Below are positions 45,931-54,401 of a stretch of DNA of 64,000 nucleotides, piece after piece (positions within the stretch are counted from its first letter, which is position 1; each line of letters starts with the position of its first letter). The stretch lies in NCBI GenBank assembly GCA_022823185.1, contig JAJDXQ010000010.1, positions 1 to 64,000 on the forward strand, written 5' to 3'. Made by a program: the position numbers and the translations under genes. Origin of the DNA: Caldilineaceae bacterium (lineage in GTDB: Bacteria; Chloroflexota; Anaerolineae; Caldilineales; Caldilineaceae). The notes under the pieces are model-generated. The model was not told the origin of the DNA and did not search any database. It saw nothing but the letters and a program-made list of their open reading frames with translations.

Positions 45931-46935
45931 GTGGCAGACAGCCGTCCAATACTGGCGATTACGCTGGGCGACCCCGCCGGCATCGGGCCGGAGGTGGTGC
46001 TGAAGGCATTGGGACATCGAGAGGTGTTTGCGGCTTGCCGGCCGCTCGTGGTGGGGGACCGGGGTGTCCTCGACAGGGCGGCGGCGGGGCTGGCGATCGC
46101 GCCCCGCTTTGAACGGATTGAGGACATAAGGGGCGGCAGCTATGAGGAAGGGACGGCGCCGCTGTTGGATCTGGCGAACGTCGATCTGGCCGATGCGCCG
46201 GTGGGGCAGGTGAGCGCGGGCGCGGGGCGGGCCGCGGTGGAATATGTGATGCGCGCGTGTGATCTTGCCATGGCGGGGCAGGTGGAGGCGGTGGTGACCG
46301 CGCCGCTGAACAAGGAGGCGATGCACCGGGCCGGTTTCCTGTACCCCGGCCATACTGAGCTGCTGGCCGAGCGCACCGGGGCTGAGCGGGTATCGATGCT
46401 GCTGGTCGGGCCGTCGCTGCGGGTGGTGCATGTGAGCACGCACGTTGCGCTGGAGGAGGCGATCGGGCGGGTCAGGCCGGCGCGGGTGCTGGAGGTGATC
46501 GAGCTGGCATACAACTCGTGCCGGATGCTGGGGATCGGAGCGCCGCGGATTGCGGTGGCGGGGTTGAACCCCCATGCCAGCGAGAACGGGCTGTTCGGCG
46601 TGCAGGAGGCAGAGCAGATTCAGCCGGCTATTGAGCAGGCGCGCGCCCGCGGCTGGACGGTCTCCGATCCGCAGCCGCCGGATACGGTCTTTCTGCGCGC
46701 GACGCGGGGTGAATACGATATCGTCGTGGCCATGTACCACGACCAGGGGCATATTCCGATGAAGCTGCTGGCCTTTGACAGCGGGGTCAATGTAAGCATT
46801 GGCCTGCCAATAATCCGGACTTCCGTGGATCACGGCACCGCCTTTGATATCGCGGGGACGGGAAAGGCCAGCGAGGAGAGCATGCTGGCGGCGATCGGCG
46901 TTGCTGTGACGATGGCGAAGGGCAGTAGTCAGTGA
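45931..46935 (+). CDS. pdxA: 4-hydroxythreonine-4-phosphate dehydrogenase-like protein
   Basis: Oxidises 4-phosphohydroxy-threonine in pyridoxal-phosphate synthesis, or a related acid (PdxA2-type enzymes act on 4-hydroxythreonate or erythronate derivatives). This 334-residue protein has the typical start ITLGDPAGIGPEVVLKAL, metal-binding His in GHTELLAE and YHDQGHIPMKLLAF, VVTAPLNKEA and GTAFDIAGTGKAS. GTG 45931 is the start. No other pyridoxal genes are adjacent, so the specific substrate is open. Confidence 0.9.
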   Translation: MADSRPILAITLGDPAGIGPEVVLKALGHREVFAACRPLVVGDRGVLDRAAAGLAIAPRFERIEDIRGGSYEEGTAPLLDLANVDLADAPVGQVSAGAGRAAVEYVMRACDLAMAGQVEAVVTAPLNKEAMHRAGFLYPGHTELLAERTGAERVSMLLVGPSLRVVHVSTHVALEEAIGRVRPARVLEVIELAYNSCRMLGIGAPRIAVAGLNPHASENGLFGVQEAEQIQPAIEQARARGWTVSDPQPPDTVFLRATRGEYDIVVAMYHDQGHIPMKLLAFDSGVNVSIGLPIIRTSVDHGTAFDIAGTGKASEESMLAAIGVAVTMAKGSSQ

Positions 46936-47522
46936 GCAGTGGTCAGAAACGCTGGCGGGGGTGTTGGAATAGGAGGACTGGCGTGTTTTCAAGCGTTGCG
47001 GTGCTCCTGTGGTTGATGAAGCGGTGGCGAAGCGTGCTTTCGGCCACCGGCAGATTGCAGCTTTGCCCTTCGGCAGATTGTCACTTTTTTCCTCGTTAGG
47101 GTGCGTTCCATAATGGGGGCGGTTTTAGGCTCCTTCTGGGAATTCATACTGAAACCTGCAGCACGAACTGCCGTGGTCAGTGGGTGGCTGTCTGAACGGG
47201 GGTTTGGGGGGATTTTGGAGATTTCGGGGATGGGTTGTTGTCTGGACGAGGATTGGGGGGCAGATCACTCAGTGACGTCGGGTGTGTGGCTGGGTGATGG
47301 CTTAGGCGCACGACATACCACGCCTGCTTCGGTTGCCAATGGTGAGTCCAGGTTTGGGCCGCTGCAGTACTCGACGGGCTTCCAAATTTGATTTTGATAC
47401 AGAAAACCCGCAGTATATATATGTGTTAGTCGTGTAATAGACAAGTCAATCGTCGCCACTGGATGACAGTCAGTTGCGATACACATAGGTTGGATCTGTA
47501 TAACTCAAACAGAGTAGAACTT
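46936..47522. other. Gene-free gap with dispersed repeats
   Basis: I see no convincing gene. The gap holds a GTGGTCAG repeat at 46926-46945 and 47170-47187. From 47190 to 47250 it carries GTCTGAACGGGGGTTTGGGG and TGTCTGGACGAGGATTGGGG, relatives of the repeats at 22576 and 63562. The end (47395-47460) is AT-rich and may contain the AbiEi promoter. Confidence 0.6.
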
Positions 47523-48338
47523 ATGCCAACAGTTAGGCACGACGCGTTTTTTCGTCGCCATCCAGTCTTCACGGGAGAGGAATTAGCTGACCATCTCTCC
47601 TCCCGCGGGCAAGTCGGAGAGAGAACGCAGGAATCTCTCGTTGCGTACCACATCAGGACCGGACGCCTGGTCCGTGTTCGACGCGGCCTGTTTGCTGTTA
47701 TCCCGCCAGGGGACGACAGCGTAACCTATCCGATTGACCCTTACCTCATTGTCTCCCGGCTTACACCGGACTCGATCCTGTCTCACCACACGGCGCTGGA
47801 GTTCCACGGGCGCGCTTATTCGGTCTGGCAGCAGTTTACCTATCTGGCGTCGCGGCCGCCGAAAACGTTTACCTTCCGCGAGCAAGTCTACCGGGGAACC
47901 AAATTTCCAGAAGCGCTTGTGCGTTCCGACAAGACAGATTTCAACGTTTTATCAGCGGAGCGGAGCGGCATGTCACTGCGGGTTACGGGTCTTGAGCGCA
48001 CCCTGGTAGATGTTCTGGATCGTCCGTTCCTATCTGGAGGATGGGAGGAGGTGTGGCGTTCTCTGGAAGCGGTGGAGTTCTTCGATATCGACAAGGTCGT
48101 GGAGTACGCCCTTTTACTTGAGAATAGCACGACAGCCTCGAAGGTGGGGTTCTACTTGGCACAGCACCGCGAAGAGCTGATGGTCGAGGAGAGCCATCTC
48201 GCGAGGCTGCGAGATCAGCGTCCCCAGCAGCCACACTACATTGACCGACGCAGCGACGGGCGGGGGACACTTATGAGCGAATGGAACCTGATCGTTCCGG
48301 CGGAGGTGGTTGCTCAGTCCTGGAGGGAGCTTGAATGA
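47523..48338 (+). CDS. AbiEi-family antitoxin (type IV toxin-antitoxin)
   Basis: A 271-residue winged-helix regulator/antitoxin of the AbiEi family. The N-terminal wHTH is visible (HPVFTGEELADHLSSRG; VAYHIRTGRLVRVRRGLFAV), followed by the AbiEi domain (LSHHTALEFHGRAYSVWQQF, VTGLERTLVDVLDRP). ATG 47523 (MPTVRHD) gives the normal N-terminus. The stop overlaps the start of a truncated AbiEii toxin gene. It probably binds its own promoter; with the toxin gone it is an orphan. Confidence 0.82.
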   Translation: MPTVRHDAFFRRHPVFTGEELADHLSSRGQVGERTQESLVAYHIRTGRLVRVRRGLFAVIPPGDDSVTYPIDPYLIVSRLTPDSILSHHTALEFHGRAYSVWQQFTYLASRPPKTFTFREQVYRGTKFPEALVRSDKTDFNVLSAERSGMSLRVTGLERTLVDVLDRPFLSGGWEEVWRSLEAVEFFDIDKVVEYALLLENSTTASKVGFYLAQHREELMVEESHLARLRDQRPQQPHYIDRRSDGRGTLMSEWNLIVPAEVVAQSWRELE

Positions 48339-48502
48339 AGGTCTCACCCGATATGCTGGCGGCAAACGCAGCGGCGACAGGATTCCGACCGGAAATTCTT
48401 GAGAAGTCAATCCACCTGCTGGGACTGCTGGGGGCCATCCGCAGCCACCCATTTCTGAGAGGCAAGCTCGCTCTAAAGGGTGGGACCGCATTTGCAGCAT
48501 GA
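48335..48502 (+). pseudogene. AbiEii nucleotidyltransferase toxin, truncated after 55 residues
   Basis: The frame starts at ATG 48335, overlapping the AbiEi stop by 4 bp. It encodes the family's N-terminus (RPEILEKSIHLLGLLGAIRS; HPFLRGKLALKGGTA) and then stops after FAA. The conserved nucleotidyltransferase acidic motif that should follow KGGTA a few residues later is missing, so the toxin is inactive. Confidence 0.85.
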
Positions 48503-48592
48503 TTTCCACTTATTCTCGCTTTCTTCTGGCCTTGATTTCAGCTGAATCGGCCTACAGATTTAAATTCAATTGCCGTGGGTGACTGACGGGGC

Positions 48593-49735
48593 TCACTGAA
48601 TACTGTCGAACACCTGGCCGAGGCGGCGGATGCCTTCTTCGATTTCGGGGATGGCGTAGTGGGCGAAACAGAGGCGCAGGCAGTGGCTGAGGCCGTTAAC
48701 GCTGGAGCAGCGGGGGCCGGGAAGAAAGCCGACGTTAGCGGAGGCGGCGGCAGCCAGTAGCGCGGTCGTGTCGAGGCTTTCGGCGCAGGTGAGCCAGAAG
48801 AAGAAGCCGCCGCGAGGCAGGGTCCAGGTTGCGCGGTCGCCGATGTGTTTGTGGAGGGCGGCGTCCATTGCCTGGACCCGCTGCCGGTATTCGCGGCGCA
48901 GACCGTCGAGATAGTCTCTCTGGCCGCCCCCCTCCAAGGCGACCCGCACCAGATTGGATGTGAACTGGTTGAGCCCGCCGCCGCTGTCGACGAGGCCGCT
49001 GGCGGCGAATTGACGCGCCCTCTGCGCTGAAGTCTGCACCCACCCCAGGCGCAGGCCGGGCGCGAGGATCTTTGAGAATGAACCGAGGGAGAGCGCTCTG
49101 CCGGAATCGGCGGCGAAGGCGAAGGGGGCAGGCGGCGGCGTGCCAAAGTCGAGAAGATGATAGACTTCGTCGGCGACGATCAGGAAGTCATGCTTTTCGG
49201 CCAGGGCCAGCAGCTCTTGACGGCGGCTGTGGGGAAGCGTGCGGCCGGTGGGGTTCTGGTAGGTGGGGATGGTGTAGAGAAAGGTGGGGTTGTGGCGGGT
49301 GAGGGCCTCTTTAACGGCCGCCGGTTCCAGCCCGTGCTCGTCGGTCGGGACCGGCACGGCATTGAGCCGGTGATCTTCCTGAAAGATGCGCAGGGCGAGG
49401 AAGTAGCTTGGCTCTTCGACGAAGACGGTATCACCGGGGCGGGTTAGGAGGGTGCAGAGCAGGTTGAGGGCCTGCGAGGCGCCGGCGGTGATCATCAGCT
49501 GCTGGGGCGGGACGGGGCCACAGTAACCGCGGCTGAGAAAGTCGGCAAGCGCCCAGCGGAAACGGCCGTCGCCCTGGGGGAAGCCGTAGTTGAGCAGCTC
49601 GGTGTCGCCTTCGGCGAAACGTTCGGCCGCGACCCGGCGCATCAGGGCGTGGGGCAGGAGCGCGAAGTCGGGCTGGCCGATGCCAAAGTTAATGCTGTCT
49701 GCGCTGCGGTCGACCTGGGTGGAGCGGTCGTACAT
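48593..49735 (-). CDS. PLP-dependent class I/II aminotransferase
   Basis: A 380-residue fold-type-I aminotransferase of the AspC/2-aminoadipate type. Markers are INFGIGQPDFALLP, LNYGFPQGDGRFRWALADFL, TAGASQALNLL (phosphate loop), PTYQNPTGRTL (Asn for PLP), IVADEVYHLLDFG and the Lys loop SLGSFSKILAPGLRLGW. There is no N-terminal GntR-like domain, so it is an enzyme, not a MocR regulator. It is followed in the reverse direction by the Crp-family gene 97 bp upstream on the same strand. Confidence 0.88.
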   Translation of the reverse strand: MYDRSTQVDRSADSINFGIGQPDFALLPHALMRRVAAERFAEGDTELLNYGFPQGDGRFRWALADFLSRGYCGPVPPQQLMITAGASQALNLLCTLLTRPGDTVFVEEPSYFLALRIFQEDHRLNAVPVPTDEHGLEPAAVKEALTRHNPTFLYTIPTYQNPTGRTLPHSRRQELLALAEKHDFLIVADEVYHLLDFGTPPPAPFAFAADSGRALSLGSFSKILAPGLRLGWVQTSAQRARQFAASGLVDSGGGLNQFTSNLVRVALEGGGQRDYLDGLRREYRQRVQAMDAALHKHIGDRATWTLPRGGFFFWLTCAESLDTTALLAAAASANVGFLPGPRCSSVNGLSHCLRLCFAHYAIPEIEEGIRRLGQVFDSIQ

Positions 49736-49832
49736 GGCAGTGGACCACCGTTGATTCGTGACCGTTGGCCAGCAAATCCCGGGATCTACTGGTGTGACTG
49801 GCCGCCAAGCTATGGATACCGGCCGGCGCGGT

Positions 49833-50561
49833 TCAGATCTTCTCGTCGAGCAGTTTGATGCGTCTGCTGCCGATGACGGAGATCGTCTCCCGGTCCAGCA
49901 GTTTGATGCGTTTGCGGCCGATTTCGATCAGCCCGCGCGCTTTGAGGTCGTTGAGGACCTGGGTAGCGGTTTCGCGGTAGGTGCCGATGCTTTCGGCCAG
50001 ATCCTGGTGGGTGAGGCCGGTCACCTCGTCGGACTCTTGCTCTTCAGAGAGGCGAAGGAGCAGGTTGGCCAAGCGGGCGGGGATGCCTTTGAAGGCCATA
50101 TTTTCAAGACTTTCTTCAGCTTCCTGCAGGCGCTGGCCGGTGATTTCGAGAATGCGGAGGGCGACCTGGGGCTTGCTGAGGATAAGCCGCTCCAGATCGT
50201 TGCGGCTCATGACACAGATCAGGCAGTCTTCGATGGCTTCGGCAAAGGTATTGTGCATCTTTGTGCCCAGCAGGGCCATCTCGCCGAAGAGGGTGTGGGG
50301 GCCAAGGGTGGTGATGACCAGTTTTTTGCCTTCAGGGCTTATGCGGTAGAGTTGCACGCGGCCTTCTTTGAGAATGAAAAGGACTTCACCCGGCTCTTCG
50401 GGGCGGTAGAAGACCCGTCCTTTGCGCACAGTGCTCATCGTTGTAATCCGGTTCAACTCTTCCATCTCTCTGGATGTCAGGTCCTGAAAGACCATCAGTT
50501 CAGAGAGGAACTTCATTTTTTCTGCTGGCGGCAGCGCCGCGGACATCTTCATAACGGCCAT
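49833..50561 (-). CDS. Crp/Fnr-family transcription regulator
   Basis: A 242-residue regulator with an N-terminal cyclic-nucleotide-binding-like domain ([28 protein letters not shown]) and a C-terminal winged helix ([37 protein letters not shown]). The phosphate-binding Arg of true CRP (RSA) is replaced by [10 protein letters not shown], so cAMP binding is unlikely. No Fe-S Cys set is present. The last 14 codons repeat RIKLLD, because 28 bp were duplicated in tandem (49845-49872 and 49893-49920). Confidence 0.87.
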   Translation of the reverse strand: MAVMKMSAALPPAEKMKFLSELMVFQDLTSREMEELNRITTMSTVRKGRVFYRPEEPGEVLFILKEGRVQLYRISPEGKKLVITTLGPHTLFGEMALLGTKMHNTFAEAIEDCLICVMSRNDLERLILSKPQVALRILEITGQRLQEAEESLENMAFKGIPARLANLLLRLSEEQESDEVTGLTHQDLAESIGTYRETATQVLNDLKARGLIEIGRKRIKLLDRETISVIGSRRIKLLDEKI

Positions 50562-50708
50562 GTTGGTTTCTCCTCGCCCGCCGCGTGTCTGCCGCGCGAC
50601 GGCCTCGGTACCGAGCGTTGAGTCTATTGCGCACCATTATTATACGCGACGGGGCGAAATTATCAACCTTTTTTGGCGTTCTCAATCTGATTTTGATAGA
50701 ATGCAGGC

Positions 50709-52730
50709 ATGAATTTGCGCTTTCCCTGGCCATCTTCTCGGAAATCCATCACGACCGCGCCCCTCTCGAGCAGGGGCGCATTTGGTGCTGGCTCGGGGCG
50801 CGGGACGAAGCCGTGGCGGACCGGCGGAATTGCCGCCAAACGGCGCGCGATCCGGTCCTATGGCGGTCTCAGCATCTTGTCCATTCTGGCTCCGCTGGTG
50901 ATTCTGATCTCGTACAATCGCGAGGTCATGCCGGGGTGGGGTTCAGCGGAGCCGGCGGGCATGAGCGGCCAGGGGGCAGTCGTCCTTGAGACGCAGGCAA
51001 CTTCCGGGGAGCCCGCGCTGGGCTCGGACAGCTTGCGGCCGGAGGCCCGGTCGAGTAGTGCGGGGCCAGGGCAAGCTGTTGAAATGGGGACGGAAAGAGC
51101 AGCGCCAAATGAGCCGGCCCAGATCGAGCAGGCCCCGCCGCCGCCTGCCGGGCTGCAGGGGCAGATCGTCGGCGGCGAGACGGCTGCGCCGGGGGCGTGG
51201 CCGTGGATGGTGGCGATCCGGGCCTTTACCGAGGCCGGCTACCACACTTTTTGCGGGGCGTCTCTCGTCGCTCCCAGCTGGGCGCTGACGGCCGCCCACT
51301 GCGTTGTGAATGCCGAGCCGGAACAGATCGTGGCGACGGTTGGGCCGCACAGGCTGGACAGCGGGCAAGGGGAGGAAAGGGCGGTTGACCGGATCGTTTT
51401 GCATCCCCGGTACGGGTTCGACTTTGCCCACGATTTCGCGCACGATCTGGCGCTGCTTCATCTGACAGAACCGGTTGAGGGCGAGTTGGTCTCTCTGCTG
51501 GGATCGGACAACCTGGAGCTGGCCGGGCCGGGCACGGTGGGAACGGTGATTGGCTGGGGCGCGATGTCCGAGGACGGCAGCGCCGGTTTGCTCACATATG
51601 ATCTGCAGCAGGTGGAGCTCCCGATCGTGTCGGAGGAGGAGTGCACGAGCTCGATGGGCAGGATGATCACCGAGAATATGCTGTGCGCAGGGTTCCGGCA
51701 CGGGGGCAAGGACGCTTGCCACGGTGACAGCGGCGGCCCTCTGGTGGTGCCGGACGGCGAAGGCGGCTGGCAGCTGGCCGGGCTTGTAAGCTTTGGCATT
51801 GGCTGTGCGCGGCCGACGTTTTACGGCGTATATACGCGCGTGAGCCAGTACCATGACTGGATTCTGGGCCAGATCATCCGGGAGGAAACAGCGGAGGAGC
51901 GCGCGTCAAATGTGATTTTGCTGCCGGCGGTGCACAGCGGCGCGTCTGTCCTAATGCTGCCCGCGGTTCACTATGGGCCGGAGGAGCAGCCGAAGTCCAT
52001 TGTGTCGGCGAGCCCGCCGCCGATTCCGGACGGGTTGATCCGGCAGGCGCGGGCGCCGATTCTGATGTATCACTATGTGAGCGTGCCGCCGGCGGGGTCG
52101 GATGTGTACCGGCGGGACCTGTCGGTCAGCCCCGATCTGTTCAGGAGCCATCTGCAGGCGCTGGCGGATGGCGGGTATACGCCGATCAGTATGTACGAGC
52201 TTGTCAGCCATCTGAACCAGGGCGCGCCGCTGCCGGAGAAGCCGGTCATTCTCACCTTTGACGATGGCTACCGCGACAACTACGAGAACGCGTTTCCGTT
52301 ATTGACGGAGTTCGGCATGACGGCGATGTTCTTCGTGGTATCCGACTACATGGACGAGGGAAACCCGTTGTATCTATCGTGGGACATGGCGCGGGAGATG
52401 AAGGACGCGGGCATGAACATCGAGTCGCACGGGCGCAATCATGCCAGCCTTCGGAATCGAAACGATGACTACCTGGTCTGGCAGGCTTTGGGCAGCGCGG
52501 AGACGATCGAGTATGAACTGGGGGAACGGCCCCGATTCGTGACGTACCCATTTGGCCACTACGACAGCAACACGATCCGGATTTTCGAGAGCGCGGGTTT
52601 CTGGGGGGGCGTGACGATCAACGCAGGGGCGACGCACTCGACTGACGATCTTTTCCAGTTGCGGCGCGTGCGCGTGCGGGGGACGACAACCGCTGAGGAG
52701 CTGTTGCGGTTGTTGGAAGTGGAATGGTGA
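50709..52730 (+). CDS. Trypsin-like serine protease fused to a NodB polysaccharide deacetylase
   Basis: A 673-residue membrane-anchored or secreted protein with two catalytic domains. A signal-anchor-like helix lies at 54-67 (LSILSILAPLVILI), and a low-complexity linker follows. The S1 protease starts IVGGETAAPGAWPW (about 152), with His in TAAHC (about 197), Asp in HDLALLHL, and Ser in GDSGGP (about 341). The second domain is a carbohydrate esterase-4: ILMYHYVS, VILTFDDGYRDNY (metal Asp pair), SHGRNH (His pair, about 574-578) and TYPFGHYD. IVGG suggests zymogen-type activation by cleavage before Ile. It may remodel cell-wall or extracellular polymers. Two repeats of LPAVHxG join the halves. 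Confidence 0.9.
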   Translation: MNLRFPWPSSRKSITTAPLSSRGAFGAGSGRGTKPWRTGGIAAKRRAIRSYGGLSILSILAPLVILISYNREVMPGWGSAEPAGMSGQGAVVLETQATSGEPALGSDSLRPEARSSSAGPGQAVEMGTERAAPNEPAQIEQAPPPPAGLQGQIVGGETAAPGAWPWMVAIRAFTEAGYHTFCGASLVAPSWALTAAHCVVNAEPEQIVATVGPHRLDSGQGEERAVDRIVLHPRYGFDFAHDFAHDLALLHLTEPVEGELVSLLGSDNLELAGPGTVGTVIGWGAMSEDGSAGLLTYDLQQVELPIVSEEECTSSMGRMITENMLCAGFRHGGKDACHGDSGGPLVVPDGEGGWQLAGLVSFGIGCARPTFYGVYTRVSQYHDWILGQIIREETAEERASNVILLPAVHSGASVLMLPAVHYGPEEQPKSIVSASPPPIPDGLIRQARAPILMYHYVSVPPAGSDVYRRDLSVSPDLFRSHLQALADGGYTPISMYELVSHLNQGAPLPEKPVILTFDDGYRDNYENAFPLLTEFGMTAMFFVVSDYMDEGNPLYLSWDMAREMKDAGMNIESHGRNHASLRNRNDDYLVWQALGSAETIEYELGERPRFVTYPFGHYDSNTIRIFESAGFWGGVTINAGATHSTDDLFQLRRVRVRGTTTAEELLRLLEVEW

Positions 52731-52744
52731 GGGGCGGTGGTCAG

Positions 52745-52800
52745 TGGTTAGTGAGCCCACTTGAGTCAGGCGGTGGGGCGCAGACCTTCTGGGTCGAAGT
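52745..52800. repeat. Degenerate copy of the nfo 3' end (left edge of the island)
   Basis: GGTTAGTGAGCCCACTTGAG followed by TCAGGCGGTGGGGCGCAGAC matches GGTTAGTAAGCCCGCTGGCG and TCAGCCGCCGGGCCTCAGAC at 59125-59165, the end of nfo. Its minus-strand frame ends FDPEGLRPTA and a stop, against nfo LPEGLRPGG and a stop. The gap 52731-53074 otherwise shows no gene. Confidence 0.65.
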
Positions 52801-53074
52801 AAGGGGTGGCAAGCACGTGACGATCTAAGCCTTGCGAGCCCTCCGAGGCGTTCTGGATAGTGAAGATCCGATGGTGGCCAGTTTGATCATCGCGAAACCA
52901 CTGGGCAAAGTCCAGGAGCGCAACTTCAAGCGGAAACGGGCTACTTGGTAGTGAATGGTCGCCCTATGCCCGTATGCAGATTCTGGAGGGCAGACTGTTC
53001 GATATGCCAAAAAATCACGGGCCGGCACGAACTACTGCCTAGCCTGATGGCGATCTGACCAAGAGGAGGAAGAT

Positions 53075-53425
53075 ATGAATTCTGAGGAGCTTGATAGGAA
53101 AGTTTTTGAGAGAATAAAGCGTCTTCAGACTACCCGAAGACAGTACAGCGTTTCGGTCCACGAGTTGCAGGAGATTGGCCGCAAGATAACGATCCTGGGA
53201 AACCTCCTGTCCCTCTCTCCTACGGACGTTTGGATGAGTTCTGACAGAGAATCCGTCCTCTTTTCAGACAAGAAGAGCGACAAAGAATTCTGCATAAGTC
53301 GTGCTGAACTGGAGGCACTACCCGACCAGATAGGTCGGACTCTACTAGCCAGCCGCGAGATAGGCCAACTCGAACAATGCCTGACAGACGCGGGCTTTGG
53401 CGACTTCATAAAGAAATCTGGCTAA
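53075..53425 (+). CDS. Small protein, function unknown
   Basis: A 116-residue protein I cannot place. It looks mostly alpha-helical and charged (EELDRKVFERIKRLQTTRRQ; LEQCLTDAGFGDFIKKSG). AAGAGGAGGAAG lies just before the ATG, a strong ribosome site, and the base composition is much lower in GC than the core genes, so it was probably acquired. It is in the accessory island with the IS and the SIR2-HerA genes. Confidence 0.6.
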   Translation: MNSEELDRKVFERIKRLQTTRRQYSVSVHELQEIGRKITILGNLLSLSPTDVWMSSDRESVLFSDKKSDKEFCISRAELEALPDQIGRTLLASREIGQLEQCLTDAGFGDFIKKSG

Positions 53426-53520
53426 GCCCCTAGCTACTAATTCCCTCCTTGAACTAAGAATCCAGATGGAGTTACCGCTTCTTGTCAGTCCACTAGATAG
53501 TTCCGTTGGCGAGAGAAAAC

Positions 53521-53829
53521 ATGAACGGTAGCCCTCGCCAACAACAGAAAAGACGGAGAAACCCAAGAATGTATACCACCAACGAAGTCTATGCGTTTTT
53601 GAACTACGCAACGAACCTGCCCGGAAAAGGAATCCCTAAACAGGTCAACGTCGTATTCAATAAAGTCCCAAAGGAACTTGGCCATATCGACATAAAGCAC
53701 TTGGTGGAATACTGCGTAAAAGCGGGCTATTTGGAACGCCTACCAACAATAATGACTGACAGCGCGACCGTGAACATAACAACAAAGGGCCGTTCTTTCC
53801 TCAACCGACAGGGGCATATCAAGACATAA
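53521..53829 (+). CDS. Small protein, possibly a winged-helix DNA-binding protein
   Basis: A 102-residue low-GC protein. After a basic start (RQQQKRRRNPRMYTTNEVYA) it has helical segments (FLNYATNLPGKGIPKQVNVV; HIDIKHLVEYCVKAGYLERL) and a beta-rich end (ATVNITTKGRSFLNR), a layout like winged helices. ATG 53521 is used after GAGAGAAAAC. It is probably an island gene with the previous one. Confidence 0.55.
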   Translation: MNGSPRQQQKRRRNPRMYTTNEVYAFLNYATNLPGKGIPKQVNVVFNKVPKELGHIDIKHLVEYCVKAGYLERLPTIMTDSATVNITTKGRSFLNRQGHIKT

Positions 53830-53954
53830 GAACCACCTTCTTTCTGCCGTTTGCTTCACTATGCGTATACTTCCCTTTCATCTTTCCCTTAATCCATAGT
53901 GAATTTACGCTTTTATGGAATTCCCAGATGTTTGCTACTGCATTGTGAGTGATC

Positions 53955-54056
53955 TGCCCCATTATACACTTTGACTCGTGGTCCAGTTTTTGGGGCCAAG
54001 CTCACACTGAAGTGGGCCCCAAATACTGGACCACAGGCTAAGGTGTATAATGGAGC
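53955..54056. repeat. ~100-bp imperfect palindrome: two IS left ends head to head
   Basis: The left half (CCCCATTATACACTTTGACT ... TTTTTGGGGCCAAGCTCA) is the near reverse complement of the right half (TGAAGTGGGCCCCAAATACT ... GGTGTATAATGGAGC). The similarity extends past the terminal repeat into the TATAAT region of the IS, so the left half is a second, inverted copy of the IS left end, three bases away from the first. Confidence 0.7.
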
Positions 54057-54086
54057 CAAACACCAAGCAAGTGGAGGGGCAGGTCA

Positions 54087-54401
54087 ATGGTCAGGAAACG
54101 ACGTCAACACACAGCGGCCTACAAGTTTCGGGTTGCCCTGGAAGCGGTTGAAGGAAGCAAGACGATTAGCCAGTTATCGAGTGAATACGAGGTTCATGCC
54201 AACCTGATACGGGCCTGGAAACGGCAGCTGCTGGAAGACGGGCCCAGGGTTTTCGCCCGCAATGGCGAACGCAAACAGCGGGAGCAGGAGGCGCAGGAAG
54301 CAGAGCTCTATGAACAGATCGGGCGGCTCAAGATGGAACTTGAGTGGCTGAAAAAAAAAGTTGCCCGGTTCGGTGAGGGAGAGACGGCGCATGGTCGATA
54401 G
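54087..54401 (+). CDS. IS3-family transposase OrfA (HTH protein)
   Basis: A 104-residue protein with an N-terminal HTH (TAAYKFRVALEAVEGSKTIS, QLSSEYEVHANLIRAWKRQL) and a leucine-zipper-like C-terminus (ELYEQIGRLKMELEWLKKKV). A run of nine A (54351-54359) near its end is the usual slippery site for making the OrfAB fusion. As the tract stands, a -1 shift does not enter the OrfB frame used at 54391. Confidence 0.85.
   Translation: MVRKRRQHTAAYKFRVALEAVEGSKTISQLSSEYEVHANLIRAWKRQLLEDGPRVFARNGERKQREQEAQEAELYEQIGRLKMELEWLKKKVARFGEGETAHGR

Noticed and set aside
47101..47391. Possible small gene of 96 codons
   Set aside because: It is composed of the dispersed GTCTGAACGGGG and GTGGTCAG repeats and has no ribosome site.
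54004..54012. Abutted IS ends as an IS-circle junction (right end plus left end)
   Set aside because: Similarity continues beyond the terminal repeat into left-end-specific sequence including TATAAT, so both ends are left ends in inverted orientation rather than a circle junction.
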